Shown: in pieces, positions 16,552 through 23,535 of the stretch
Layout: each line of letters starts with the position of its first letter
Numbering within the stretch: position 1 is the first letter of the stretch
From: Planctomycetota bacterium
GTDB taxonomy: Bacteria; Planctomycetota; Phycisphaerae; FEN-1346
NCBI GenBank assembly: GCA_026386995.1
Contig: JAPLMO010000335.1
Coordinates: 1-43,055, forward strand
Length of the DNA stretch: 43,055 nucleotides
Direction of reading: 5' to 3'
The notes under the pieces: generated by a model
What the model saw: only the letters and a program-made list of their open reading frames with translations
The model's database searches: none
Told to the model about the DNA's origin: nothing
Made by a program: the position numbers and the translations under genes

Positions 16552-17937
16552 ATGGCCGACCCGAAGCACATCCCGGCCGGGTTCCGCCGCAGGCTGCGCG
16601 AGGAACTTGCCCTGTGGCGGGCCGAGGGCCTCGTCTCGACCGATCAGGCCGACGCCCTGGCATCGCGCTATCGCCTGGCCGACCTCGCGAAGGAATCCAG
16701 CAGTACGCTTCTGCTCTCGCTCTACATCGTCGGGGCGCTGCTCGTGGCGGGGGGCGTAGTGAGTTTCGTGGCCGCCCACTGGGACGGCCTGCCGGCCGCG
16801 CCGAAGGTCGCCCTCATCGTCGTGGCGATGCTCGCCTGCCACGGGGGTGGGTTCTACCTCTGGAAGATCCGCGAGACTCATCCCTGGCTCGGCCACGCGC
16901 TCATCGTGCTTGGGACGCTCGTCTTCGGCGCTAACCTTGGACTAATGGCGCAGATATTTAACATCCACTCAAACGTTTATAACGGTGTGGCCGCGTGGGC
17001 CGTCGGGGCGACGGCCGTGGCGTACGCTGTCGGGAGCGTCCCGAACGCCTTTATCGCCGTTGTCCTGTCGTTTGTCTGGCTCTGCGGAGCGGAAGGCCAC
17101 AGTGCCTGGACATCCGTGTATTACCCGCTGCTGGCGGCGGTCGCGTTCATCCCGTTTGCCTACCGGCGGCGGTCGGCCGTCATCACCGCCATGGCGCTGG
17201 CGGTGATTGCGCTGGGGATGATCGTGGGTGCGCCACATGGACGTTGGGTGGAGTGGCGTGTCTTCGCGCTGGTCGCCGTGGGCGCCGGCAGCCTGTATGC
17301 GGCGGCGGGGCTGGTGGTGCTGGGGTGCGAGTCGCTACGCCGCCTCGGCCGCGTGGCCGTTCTGCTGGGGGCGATCGGCCTCGGCTTGATGGCCTACGCC
17401 CTGTCCTTCCTGCACACGGCCGAGGGCTTGCGCTACCGCGCGTGGGACTTCCTCGATTCGCCCTGGCTGATATCCGTAGGGGCCGCCGCGTTCTGTTCCA
17501 TTCCGCTGTGGGTCATTTACGCGCTGGCCTGGCGGAAGGCGGGCGCTCTGCGTCCACTGGGCGCGGGCCTCCTGGCGTGCCTGGCGCTGCTGGCGGTCGG
17601 CATCGGCCTGACGCTGGCCCACCCGACCGACCGGCAATACTACCTGCCGTCGTCGGCCGACGGCGTCGACATCACCGCCGCCGTCCTCGGCAACATCGCC
17701 GTCCTTGCGCTGGCCGTGGGCCTCGTTGCGAGCGGCATGGCCCTGCTGGACCGCCGCCTCTTCTGGCCCGGCGTGCTCCTGCTGGTCATTCTGGTGGTGA
17801 GCCGGTTCTTCGAGTACGAGTCGAACCTGATGTGGAAGGCGGCGGCGTTCCTGGTCTGCGGCCTGGGGATCATCGGCGGCGGCCTGAAGTTCGAGTCGTA
17901 CCTTCGCCGGAGGAGGGCCGCCGATGAGCAACCGTAA
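16552..17937 (+). CDS. DUF2157 polytopic membrane protein
   Basis: This 461-residue protein has a soluble N-terminal ~55 residues (RRRLREELALWRAEGLVS, DQADALASRY), as in the DUF2157 domain, followed by about ten or more hydrophobic segments. The first membrane hairpin runs near 56-75 and 83-101. It overlaps the next gene by 14 bases, and the two families (DUF2157 and GDYXXLXY) are commonly neighbours, which supports a shared membrane complex. Biochemical function is not known for the family. Start ATG at 16552 has GGAG nearby (16542). Confidence 0.88.
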   Translation: MADPKHIPAGFRRRLREELALWRAEGLVSTDQADALASRYRLADLAKESSSTLLLSLYIVGALLVAGGVVSFVAAHWDGLPAAPKVALIVVAMLACHGGGFYLWKIRETHPWLGHALIVLGTLVFGANLGLMAQIFNIHSNVYNGVAAWAVGATAVAYAVGSVPNAFIAVVLSFVWLCGAEGHSAWTSVYYPLLAAVAFIPFAYRRRSAVITAMALAVIALGMIVGAPHGRWVEWRVFALVAVGAGSLYAAAGLVVLGCESLRRLGRVAVLLGAIGLGLMAYALSFLHTAEGLRYRAWDFLDSPWLISVGAAAFCSIPLWVIYALAWRKAGALRPLGAGLLACLALLAVGIGLTLAHPTDRQYYLPSSADGVDITAAVLGNIAVLALAVGLVASGMALLDRRLFWPGVLLLVILVVSRFFEYESNLMWKAAAFLVCGLGIIGGGLKFESYLRRRRAADEQP

Positions 17938-18475
17938 AATGCTCTGGGCCTTCGCCGGCGCCGTTGCGCTGCAACTGGCGGTCCTTGCGGCCGTGCCCGC
18001 GCCGCAGGCGTACACGCGGCTCACCGGCCGCACGGTGATCCTGAAGACCGCCCCGGTCGATCCCTACGACGTGATGAGCGGCTACTACGTTACGCTCTCG
18101 TACGAGATCTCCGACCGCAACAGGATTCCCGGAGAGAAGGCGTTCCTGAGCAAAGAGAAAGCCACCGGCAACGAGAGCGTTACCGTGTACGTGGTCCTCC
18201 GCGAGGGGGCCGACGGCGTATGGGCGGCCGAGTCGGTCCACGACGCATGGCCCGACGTGCCCGCCGACCGCGTGGTCGTCAAGGGCCTGTACCGTTACTG
18301 GATGCCAATGGAGTTTGGCATTGAGCGGTTCTTCATCCCCGAGACGGCTCGCGAGGCGGTCGAGAAAGACCTCCGCGCAAACCGCGACGGGGCGCGGGTA
18401 GAGGTGAAGATCGATTCCTTCGGCCGCGCGGCCCTCATGCGCCTGCGCATCGGCGACCGGGTGTATGATTACTGA
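17924..18475 (+). CDS. GDYXXLXY domain protein
   Basis: This 183-residue protein has one N-terminal membrane helix (about 7-26) and an extracytoplasmic domain. The family motif appears as SGYYVTLSY (residues 52-60), where Ser-Gly-Tyr-Tyr replaces the strict Gly-Asp-Tyr. Its start lies inside the end of the DUF2157 gene and GGAGGAG precedes it, so expression is coupled. The family has no assigned enzyme activity. Confidence 0.85.
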   Translation: MSNRKMLWAFAGAVALQLAVLAAVPAPQAYTRLTGRTVILKTAPVDPYDVMSGYYVTLSYEISDRNRIPGEKAFLSKEKATGNESVTVYVVLREGADGVWAAESVHDAWPDVPADRVVVKGLYRYWMPMEFGIERFFIPETAREAVEKDLRANRDGARVEVKIDSFGRAALMRLRIGDRVYDY

Positions 18476-18491
18476 CATGCGCGGCCCTGCC

Positions 18492-18522
18492 GCCCCCGGT
18501 GTATTCACCGGGGGCTAAGTAA
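18492..18522. repeat. Single REP hairpin of the RAYT family
   Basis: A GCCCCCGGTG/CACCGGGGGC stem with a TATT loop, then CTAAGTAA (one change from CTAAATAA). It lies just after the GDYXXLXY stop and may also stabilise that transcript end. Confidence 0.92.
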
Positions 18523-18544
18523 GGCGTGTCCCCGCCGCTGCCGC

Positions 18545-18586
18545 CTTTTTCTTTTCCGCCGGTTCCCCGTTCCCTGTTCCCGCCTT
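18545..18586. repeat. Period-7 array, unit CCNGTTC, left of PH gene
   Basis: CCGGTTC, CCCGTTC and CCTGTTC with diverged flanking units, on the opposite strand sense to the GGGAACN array at 19330-19371. The two arrays form inverted flanks around the PH-domain gene. Confidence 0.75.
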
Positions 18587-18632
18587 TCTTTCCTTGCTTG
18601 CGGTCGGCCCGTGTATCTCCTAAGATGTTGTC

Positions 18633-19325
18633 ATGGTTCCCAGGCCCAAGGTTGACGAGGCCGTGGCTCAGGCTCAGGCCGGCGCGCCGTCGCCCCTGCT
18701 GCCCGGAAGGGGTCAGGAGCCCTACGACGTAAGGCTCCTGACACCCTCCGACCGTTCGATGTCCGGCGTCGGCCCCGGCGGCATCCACGAGGGCCTCACC
18801 GTCCGTGCCCGGATCATCGCCCCGTCGCTCCTCGGGCCGGGCGAGGTCGTCATCTTCGAGATGAAGCCGTCGCTCTGGTACGTCGTGTTCGCCAGCCTTC
18901 CCATTGCGGCGGCCGGGCTGATGCTGCTCTTGCTCTCGGGCGTGGTCTCCGACCTGCCCGAATCGCTTCGCCGCTGGGGCGCGGTTCTGGGCGTCTGGGT
19001 TGTGGGCCTGCGCATCGCCGTCGCGTTCCTCCAATGGCTGGGGCGCACGTACGTCCTTACGGATCGGCGCATCCTGACGCAGTCGGGCGTCGTCAACGTC
19101 GCCGTCGAGACGTTCGGCCTGGAGGACATCGAGAGCCCGTTTGTCGCCCAGGCGGCCGCCCAGCGGCTGCTGGGCATCGGAACGCTCTTCTTCCGTCCCA
19201 TGCCGGGGGTCCGGTGCCCGGCGCTTTCCTGGGACCACATCCGCCGCCCCGAAGAAGTCCACGCCCAGGTCGTTGCCCAGATCGAACGCTGGAAACGCGC
19301 GCAATCGATGCTCAAGCGGCCGTAA
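18633..19325 (+). CDS. Bacterial PH-domain (bPH2-like) membrane protein
   Basis: This 230-residue protein has two membrane helices (about 87-107 and 116-136) followed by a pleckstrin-homology-like domain with the family signature RTYVLTDRRILTQSGVVN. YdbT/YdbS-like proteins of this type sit in the cytoplasmic membrane; their molecular role is poorly defined. The start is uncertain. From ATG 18633 the first ~42 residues include a palindromic repeat (18711-18745) and look unconserved; ATG 18759 would start just after that palindrome. Inverted period-7 arrays flank the gene. Confidence 0.75.
   Translation: MVPRPKVDEAVAQAQAGAPSPLLPGRGQEPYDVRLLTPSDRSMSGVGPGGIHEGLTVRARIIAPSLLGPGEVVIFEMKPSLWYVVFASLPIAAAGLMLLLLSGVVSDLPESLRRWGAVLGVWVVGLRIAVAFLQWLGRTYVLTDRRILTQSGVVNVAVETFGLEDIESPFVAQAAAQRLLGIGTLFFRPMPGVRCPALSWDHIRRPEEVHAQVVAQIERWKRAQSMLKRP
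18711..18745. repeat. Palindrome GGTCAGGAGCC/GGCTCCTGACACC within PH gene 5' part
   Basis: GGTCAGGAGCC, an 11-base centre (CTACGACGTAA), then GGCTCCTGACACC. It looks like the intergenic hairpins of this window but lies inside the longest reading of the PH-domain gene, so either it is translated or the true start is at 18759. Confidence 0.8.
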
Positions 19326-19329
19326 CGGC

Positions 19330-19371
19330 GGGAACGGGGAATCGGGAACCGGCAAGCGGAAGCCGGAACGG
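19330..19371. repeat. Period-7 array, unit GGGAACC, right of PH gene
   Basis: Six units: GGGAACG, GGGAATC, GGGAACC, GGCAAGC, GGAAGCC, GGAACGG. It starts a few bases after the PH gene stop and is the inverted counterpart of 18545-18586. Confidence 0.82.
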
Positions 19372-19383
19372 GCGGTGCCGTCA

Positions 19384-19456
19384 CGTTTAGCCGTCGCCGG
19401 CGCGGCGACGGTCGTTTTGTCGATGTTCGCAGATTGCCGCCGCCGGCGCGGCATTT
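19384..19456. repeat. TTTAG-tagged double hairpin before the phosphatase gene
   Basis: CGTTTAG + CCGTCGCCG/CGGCGACGG, then a second, weaker hairpin TGCCG/CGGCA around a GC-rich centre. The first hairpin and its tag match 1580-1607 on the opposite strand. Confidence 0.78.
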
Positions 19457-19480
19457 TGAAAGGTGTGGACGGGATTTCGC

Positions 19481-20269
19481 ATGACCAACGACTCATCGCC
19501 GCTCGACTTCGATTTCGCCAAGGCCGCCGTCCTTGAGGCCGGCCAGATCGCGCTCCGCCACTACGGCCGCGTGGCGTTCGACGTCAAGCCCGACCGCTCG
19601 CTCGTCACGGAGGCCGATGTGGCGGTCCAGAAGTTCCTGCGCGAGCGCCTCGGCGATCGGTTCCCCGACGACGGCCTCGTCGGCGAGGAGCAGGGCCTCC
19701 GCAAGCCTGCCGCCCAGGGGGCCCGCACGTGGGTCATCGACCCGATCGACGGCACGGCCGCGTTCATCGCGGGGCTGCCCGGTTGGGGCGTCGCCGTCGG
19801 CATCGTCGCGGGCGGCCGGCCCGCGGGCGGCCTGTTCCTCATGCCCGCCTCGAGCGACCTCTTTGAGATGGCCCCCGGAGGGCCGGTCCTCAGGAACGGC
19901 CTCGCAACGCACATGAAGGCCCCCGAACCGTTCCACCCCGAGTCGTCCATCATGGTCGGCCCGCGGTTCCCGCAGCGCCACCACGTGGACCCCGCGTTCC
20001 TGGCTAAGTTCCGCAGCCTGGGCTCTACCGTGGCACACATGTGCTATGTGGCCGTCGGCAGCGGCGATGCCGCCATCGTCGAGGAGGCATACGCCTGGGA
20101 CGTGGTGGTGGGCACGGCCATGGTCCGCGCCGCCGGCGGCGTGGTGCGATACCTCGATGGCCGCGACGTCGATATCGCGCCGCTCCTTGCGGGCGCGAAG
20201 ATCCCCGCCCCCATCCTCGCCGGCCCCGAAGAAACTATCGCCGCGCTGGTGAAGGTCATCTTTATTTAG
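19481..20269 (+). CDS. Inositol monophosphatase family phosphatase
   Basis: This 262-residue Mg2+-dependent phosphatase has the lithium-sensitive IMPase fold. Metal-site motifs are visible: GEE (68-70), WVIDPIDGTAAF (84-95, with Asp87 and Asp90) and the late EEAYAWDVVVGTAMVRAAGG. Members act on inositol phosphates, histidinol phosphate (HisN) or PAP, and sequence alone does not decide. Because hisF is in the window a HisN role is conceivable, but the genes are not linked. The start is uncertain between ATG 19481 and GTG 19463. Its last codons (Phe-Ile-stop) are formed by the TTTATTTAG tag of the adjoining REP, so the repeat supplies the stop codon. Confidence 0.88.
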   Translation: MTNDSSPLDFDFAKAAVLEAGQIALRHYGRVAFDVKPDRSLVTEADVAVQKFLRERLGDRFPDDGLVGEEQGLRKPAAQGARTWVIDPIDGTAAFIAGLPGWGVAVGIVAGGRPAGGLFLMPASSDLFEMAPGGPVLRNGLATHMKAPEPFHPESSIMVGPRFPQRHHVDPAFLAKFRSLGSTVAHMCYVAVGSGDAAIVEEAYAWDVVVGTAMVRAAGGVVRYLDGRDVDIAPLLAGAKIPAPILAGPEETIAALVKVIFI

Positions 20270-20298
20270 CCCCCGGTGAATACACCGGGGGCCGAACG
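20262..20298. repeat. REP hairpin directly upstream of the RAYT gene
   Basis: TTATTTAG + CCCCCGGTG/CACCGGGGG with an AATA loop + CCGAACG. It overlaps the phosphatase stop codon and ends 14 bp before the transposase ATG, the usual position of a REP beside its RAYT gene. Confidence 0.95.
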
Positions 20299-20312
20299 TG
20301 TAAGGGCGCCCA

Positions 20313-20810
20313 ATGGCCAACACCCTTGCTGTCATGCTCACGATGACCACCTACGGCACGTGGCTTCGCGGCGATGCGCGGGGCTGGGTCGAAGACGGCA
20401 TCGTCTTTCCGCCCGCCCCCGAGATCGAGGCCGTCGACCGCCTTCGTATGAAGCACCCCGTCTACCTGATGCCGGCCGAGTCATGGCTTGAGATAGGCGA
20501 ATGGGTCGGCCGGTCGCTCCGGCATCGCTGCGAGGCCACGGTCCTCGCCCTCTTCGTCGGCACGTGGCACGTGCACGTCGTGGTCGGCGCGAACCGGTTT
20601 CCGATCGCCGCCATGGCCAAGTGCGCCAAGGATGCCGTGCGGTGGGGCCTGCGAGCCGGCCGCCCGATCTGGGGCGAGGGGTACGACAAGCGATATTGCT
20701 ATGACGCGAGGTCAGTCCTGGCGCGGATCCAGTACGTTGAGCGCCACAACCTGGCCCTCGGTCGCCCGGCCCAGCCCTGGCCCTTCATCGAGCCGCCCCG
20801 CTTCATTTAG
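20313..20810 (+). CDS. REP-associated tyrosine transposase (RAYT, Y1 HUH family)
   Basis: This 165-residue single-domain HUH nuclease is related to IS200/IS605 TnpA. The HUH motif is HVH (86-88, in GTWHVHVVVG) and the catalytic tyrosine is Tyr141 (RIQYVERHNL). The N-terminal TTYGTWLRGDARGWV is typical of this RAYT group. RAYTs bind and cleave REP hairpins as single strands and are thought to spread them without moving themselves. Here REP hairpins lie on both sides (20262-20298, 20831-20924, 20954-21030), with further copies at 12089-12240 and 18492-18522. Its stop codon also falls in an ATTTAG word. No IS ends or accessory TnpB are seen, consistent with a domesticated gene. Confidence 0.92.
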   Translation: MANTLAVMLTMTTYGTWLRGDARGWVEDGIVFPPAPEIEAVDRLRMKHPVYLMPAESWLEIGEWVGRSLRHRCEATVLALFVGTWHVHVVVGANRFPIAAMAKCAKDAVRWGLRAGRPIWGEGYDKRYCYDARSVLARIQYVERHNLALGRPAQPWPFIEPPRFI

Positions 20811-20830
20811 CCTACCCCTGTGCCCGGCGC

Positions 20831-20924
20831 TTTATTTAGTCCCCCGTGAATACACGGGGGGCCGAGCGTTGAAGTGCGCGTATCACCGCGCCGCCCCCGG
20901 TGTATTCACCGGGGGCTAAATAAA
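20831..20924. repeat. REP pair downstream of the RAYT gene
   Basis: TTTATTTAG + TCCCCCGTG/CACGGGGGG hairpin, a spacer containing GTGCGCGTATCACCGCG, then GCCCCCGGTG/CACCGGGGGC + CTAAATAAA. Both halves point outward, giving a large inverted repeat. Confidence 0.95.
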
Positions 20925-20953
20925 GAGGCGCATTGCGTGCGTCGGGCCGTGCC

Positions 20954-21030
20954 TTATTTAGCCCCCCGTGAATACACGGGGGGCAAAACGTCAAGTTGCG
21001 CGTATCGCCGCGCCGCCCCCGGTGTATTCA
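20954..21030. repeat. Second REP pair, right half truncated
   Basis: TTATTTAG + CCCCCCGTG/CACGGGGGG, a spacer nearly identical to that of the previous pair (TGCGCGTATCGCCGCG), then GCCCCCGGTGTATTCA, where the right hairpin stops halfway and unrelated sequence begins. The sharp end could be a deletion or insertion boundary. Confidence 0.92.
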
Positions 21031-21095
21031 ATGAAGGTCAAATCGGGTATATTGATGTGGCGTGAAACGGCAACTTCAACTCAAGGAGAGCGGCA

Positions 21096-21512
21096 ATGGA
21101 GAAAGTGATTGTGGTTGGCCTGGTCGTGGCGGCGGCTCTGGTGCTGGGCATGGCGCTGGGTTCGCAAACCGGCCGCGCGGCCGAGGGGGCCGCCGGCGGC
21201 AAGATGCTCGCCCACAACGTCTACTTCAGCCTGAACGACGCCACCCCTGCGGCCAGGGAGAGACTCGTTGCGGCCTGCAAGAAGCACCTCTCGGGCCATC
21301 CCGGCCAGGTCTTCTTTGCCGCCGGCACGATGGCCGAGGAGTGCAACCGCCCCGTCAACGACCGCGACTTCGACGTGGCCCTGCACGTGGTCTTCAAGGA
21401 CACTGCCTCGCACGACGCCTACCAGACCGCCGCGCGGCACCTGAAGTTCATCGAAGAGAACAAGGACAACTGGAAGAAGGTCCGGGTCTTCGATTCGATG
21501 GTCGAGCAGTAG
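21096..21512 (+). CDS. Exported Dabb (stress-responsive A/B barrel) protein
   Basis: This 138-residue protein has a signal peptide (1-29, LVLGMALGSQTGRAAEG). Residues 37-138 form a Dabb ferredoxin-like barrel (MLAHNVYFSLND at the start, the FDVALHVVFKDTASHDAYQTA segment split over two strands, ending VRVFDSMVEQ). Dabb proteins are dimeric, and some are enzymes while many are uncharacterised. AAGGAG precedes the ATG at 21096. It lies alone between the REP cluster and the restriction-modification genes. Confidence 0.88.
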   Translation: MEKVIVVGLVVAAALVLGMALGSQTGRAAEGAAGGKMLAHNVYFSLNDATPAARERLVAACKKHLSGHPGQVFFAAGTMAEECNRPVNDRDFDVALHVVFKDTASHDAYQTAARHLKFIEENKDNWKKVRVFDSMVEQ

Positions 21513-21842
21513 GGTCGAAAGAAGGCGTTGCGGAGACCGTGGCAACCACAGATTCAGTCCTGACACGTTACTACCGGCCCGCCCGACGGCGACGGGTGAT
21601 CATCGCCGCCGAGAACGCAAGCGGAGATAAGTATCGTGTTACCACCCCCCGAACAACGAGTATGGTCGCCTGGGCGACCCGCTTGGCGCTAATCTCCGAG
21701 CCAAAGAGTCCTTGGCGCGGCAGGGGGCAAAGGGTATAAGCAGTACGGGCAGCGGCGTCTCGGGTGACGTTCACCTTGCCTTCTCGCGTAACGAGCCAGG
21801 CGCGCCCGCGTCGGCCGGCCTGACCGTTGAAAAGGATCCGCC
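21513..21842. other. Intergenic stretch before the type III R-M operon
   Basis: About 330 bases with no convincing gene. AAAAGGAT near 21830 is the likely ribosome-binding site of the methylase gene. A promoter for the R-M operon is probably here, but I cannot point to -35/-10 boxes. Confidence 0.4.
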
Positions 21843-23528
21843 ATGCCGTTCTTGCAGTTCAAGGGAAAGTCGGCGATTGAGTCGTACCATCACGTCGTGG
21901 CCCACCATCGCCTGGATTTCGACGCGAAACTGTCGGTCCTGCCCAAGGGCGAAAAGCCCGGCCTCGGCGGCAACCTGATCATCGAGGGTGATAACCTGCT
22001 GGCCCTGAAGGCCCTTCTGCCCACGCACGCCGGACGCATCAAGTGCATCTATATCGACCCGCCCTACAACACGGGCAACGAGGGCTGGGTCTACAACGAT
22101 AACCTCACGCAGCCGCAGTTCAAGGAGTGGATCGGCCGGACCGTGGGCAAAGAGGGCGAGGACGCCTGCCGCCATGACAAGTGGTGCTGCATGATGTACC
22201 CGCGCCTGGAGTTGCTGAAGGACTTGCTGCGCGAGGACGGGGCCATCTTCATCAGCATCGACGACAACGAAGTGCATCATCTTCGGATGATTATGGACGA
22301 GATTTTCGGTGAGCAGAATTTCATCGCCGATATCATCTGGCAGAAGAAGTATTCGCCACAGAATGACGCCGAGTTCTTCTCGCAGAACCACGACTTCGTA
22401 GTTGTTTATGCGAAGAGCAGGGAGGGCTGGAAACGTAATCTCTTGGCGCGCACGGCAAAGCAAGACAAGGCGTACAAGAACCCTGACAATGACCCACGCG
22501 GCCCATGGAAACCAAGTGACCTCACCCGGGCCGAGCACCGGGACCGGGACTACTACGCCATTACAACACCTGCGGGCAATGAGGTTTGGCCGGCTAAGGG
22601 GCGAAGTTGGGCAAGACCCCCGAGGGAGATTGAACGGTTGAGGGCGGACAATCGCCTTTGGTTTGGAAAAAACGGGGATGCAATTCCATCTCTAAAACGT
22701 TTTCTCGACGAAGTGAAAGCTGGTGTCGTTCCGAGCACACTCTGGTTGCGCGATGAAGTTGGCGATAATCAAGAGGCAGCACAAATCCTAAAGCAGATAT
22801 TTGCCGATGCCCCTGCGGACCTCGTCTTCAACAGCCCCAAGCCCTGGCGTCTGGTTAAGAAGATACTTGAAATCGCCACTGACGAGGACTCCATTGTGCT
22901 TGACTCCTTCGCTGGGAGCGGCACCACGGCACATGCGGTGTTGCAGTTGAACAATGAAGATCAGGGGGAGCGCCGCTTTGTCTTGGTACAAATTCCCTAC
23001 GACAACAAGGACGACCAAAATCGCAGACTCAACATATGCCAGAAGATAACCAGGGTCCGCGTCCATCGTGTCATATCAGGCTATGGCAACCAGGGGGCCA
23101 CGCAAGATACTGTCTCTGTGGAGGGCCTCGGTGGCTCCTTCACCTACGCCAGCGTGGGCGACCGCCTCTTCGGCGAGTACCGCGACCTGGGCAAGAAACT
23201 CCCCTCCTTCGAGGAACTGGCCAAGTACATTTTCTACACCGAGACCAGCCGCGAGTGCGACCTGAAGAAGATCGACCCGGAATCGGGCTTCATCGGCGCA
23301 ACCGATGTCTCGGGCGGCACGAGTTACTACCTTCTCTATACGCCTGACCGCAAGGCCGACCGCGAGATGAGCCTTGTGACCCTGGGCGAAATTGCCGCAA
23401 GAGACAAGAACCGCAACTGGGTCATTTACTGCGAGAAGATTTGGCTGCACCAGGACCAGTTGCGCAAGGTCGAGCAGGAACAGGGTAAGCGCATCCGGCC
23501 GATGGTGGTGCCGTTTCAACTGAAGTGA
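21843..23528 (+). CDS. mod: Type III restriction-modification methyltransferase (Mod)
   Basis: This 561-residue DNA methyltransferase recognises the target and methylates adenine from S-adenosylmethionine. Motif IV DPPYNTG is at residues 72-78 and the SAM-binding motif DSFAGSGTT at 354-362. That order (IV before I) marks the beta class used by type III Mod proteins. The region between them (about 150-340) should contain the target recognition domain and is noticeably less GC-rich than its surroundings. It is seven bases upstream of res, so the two form an operon. Intact length argues for function. Confidence 0.95.
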   Translation: MPFLQFKGKSAIESYHHVVAHHRLDFDAKLSVLPKGEKPGLGGNLIIEGDNLLALKALLPTHAGRIKCIYIDPPYNTGNEGWVYNDNLTQPQFKEWIGRTVGKEGEDACRHDKWCCMMYPRLELLKDLLREDGAIFISIDDNEVHHLRMIMDEIFGEQNFIADIIWQKKYSPQNDAEFFSQNHDFVVVYAKSREGWKRNLLARTAKQDKAYKNPDNDPRGPWKPSDLTRAEHRDRDYYAITTPAGNEVWPAKGRSWARPPREIERLRADNRLWFGKNGDAIPSLKRFLDEVKAGVVPSTLWLRDEVGDNQEAAQILKQIFADAPADLVFNSPKPWRLVKKILEIATDEDSIVLDSFAGSGTTAHAVLQLNNEDQGERRFVLVQIPYDNKDDQNRRLNICQKITRVRVHRVISGYGNQGATQDTVSVEGLGGSFTYASVGDRLFGEYRDLGKKLPSFEELAKYIFYTETSRECDLKKIDPESGFIGATDVSGGTSYYLLYTPDRKADREMSLVTLGEIAARDKNRNWVIYCEKIWLHQDQLRKVEQEQGKRIRPMVVPFQLK

Positions 23529-23535
23529 CCCGCCC

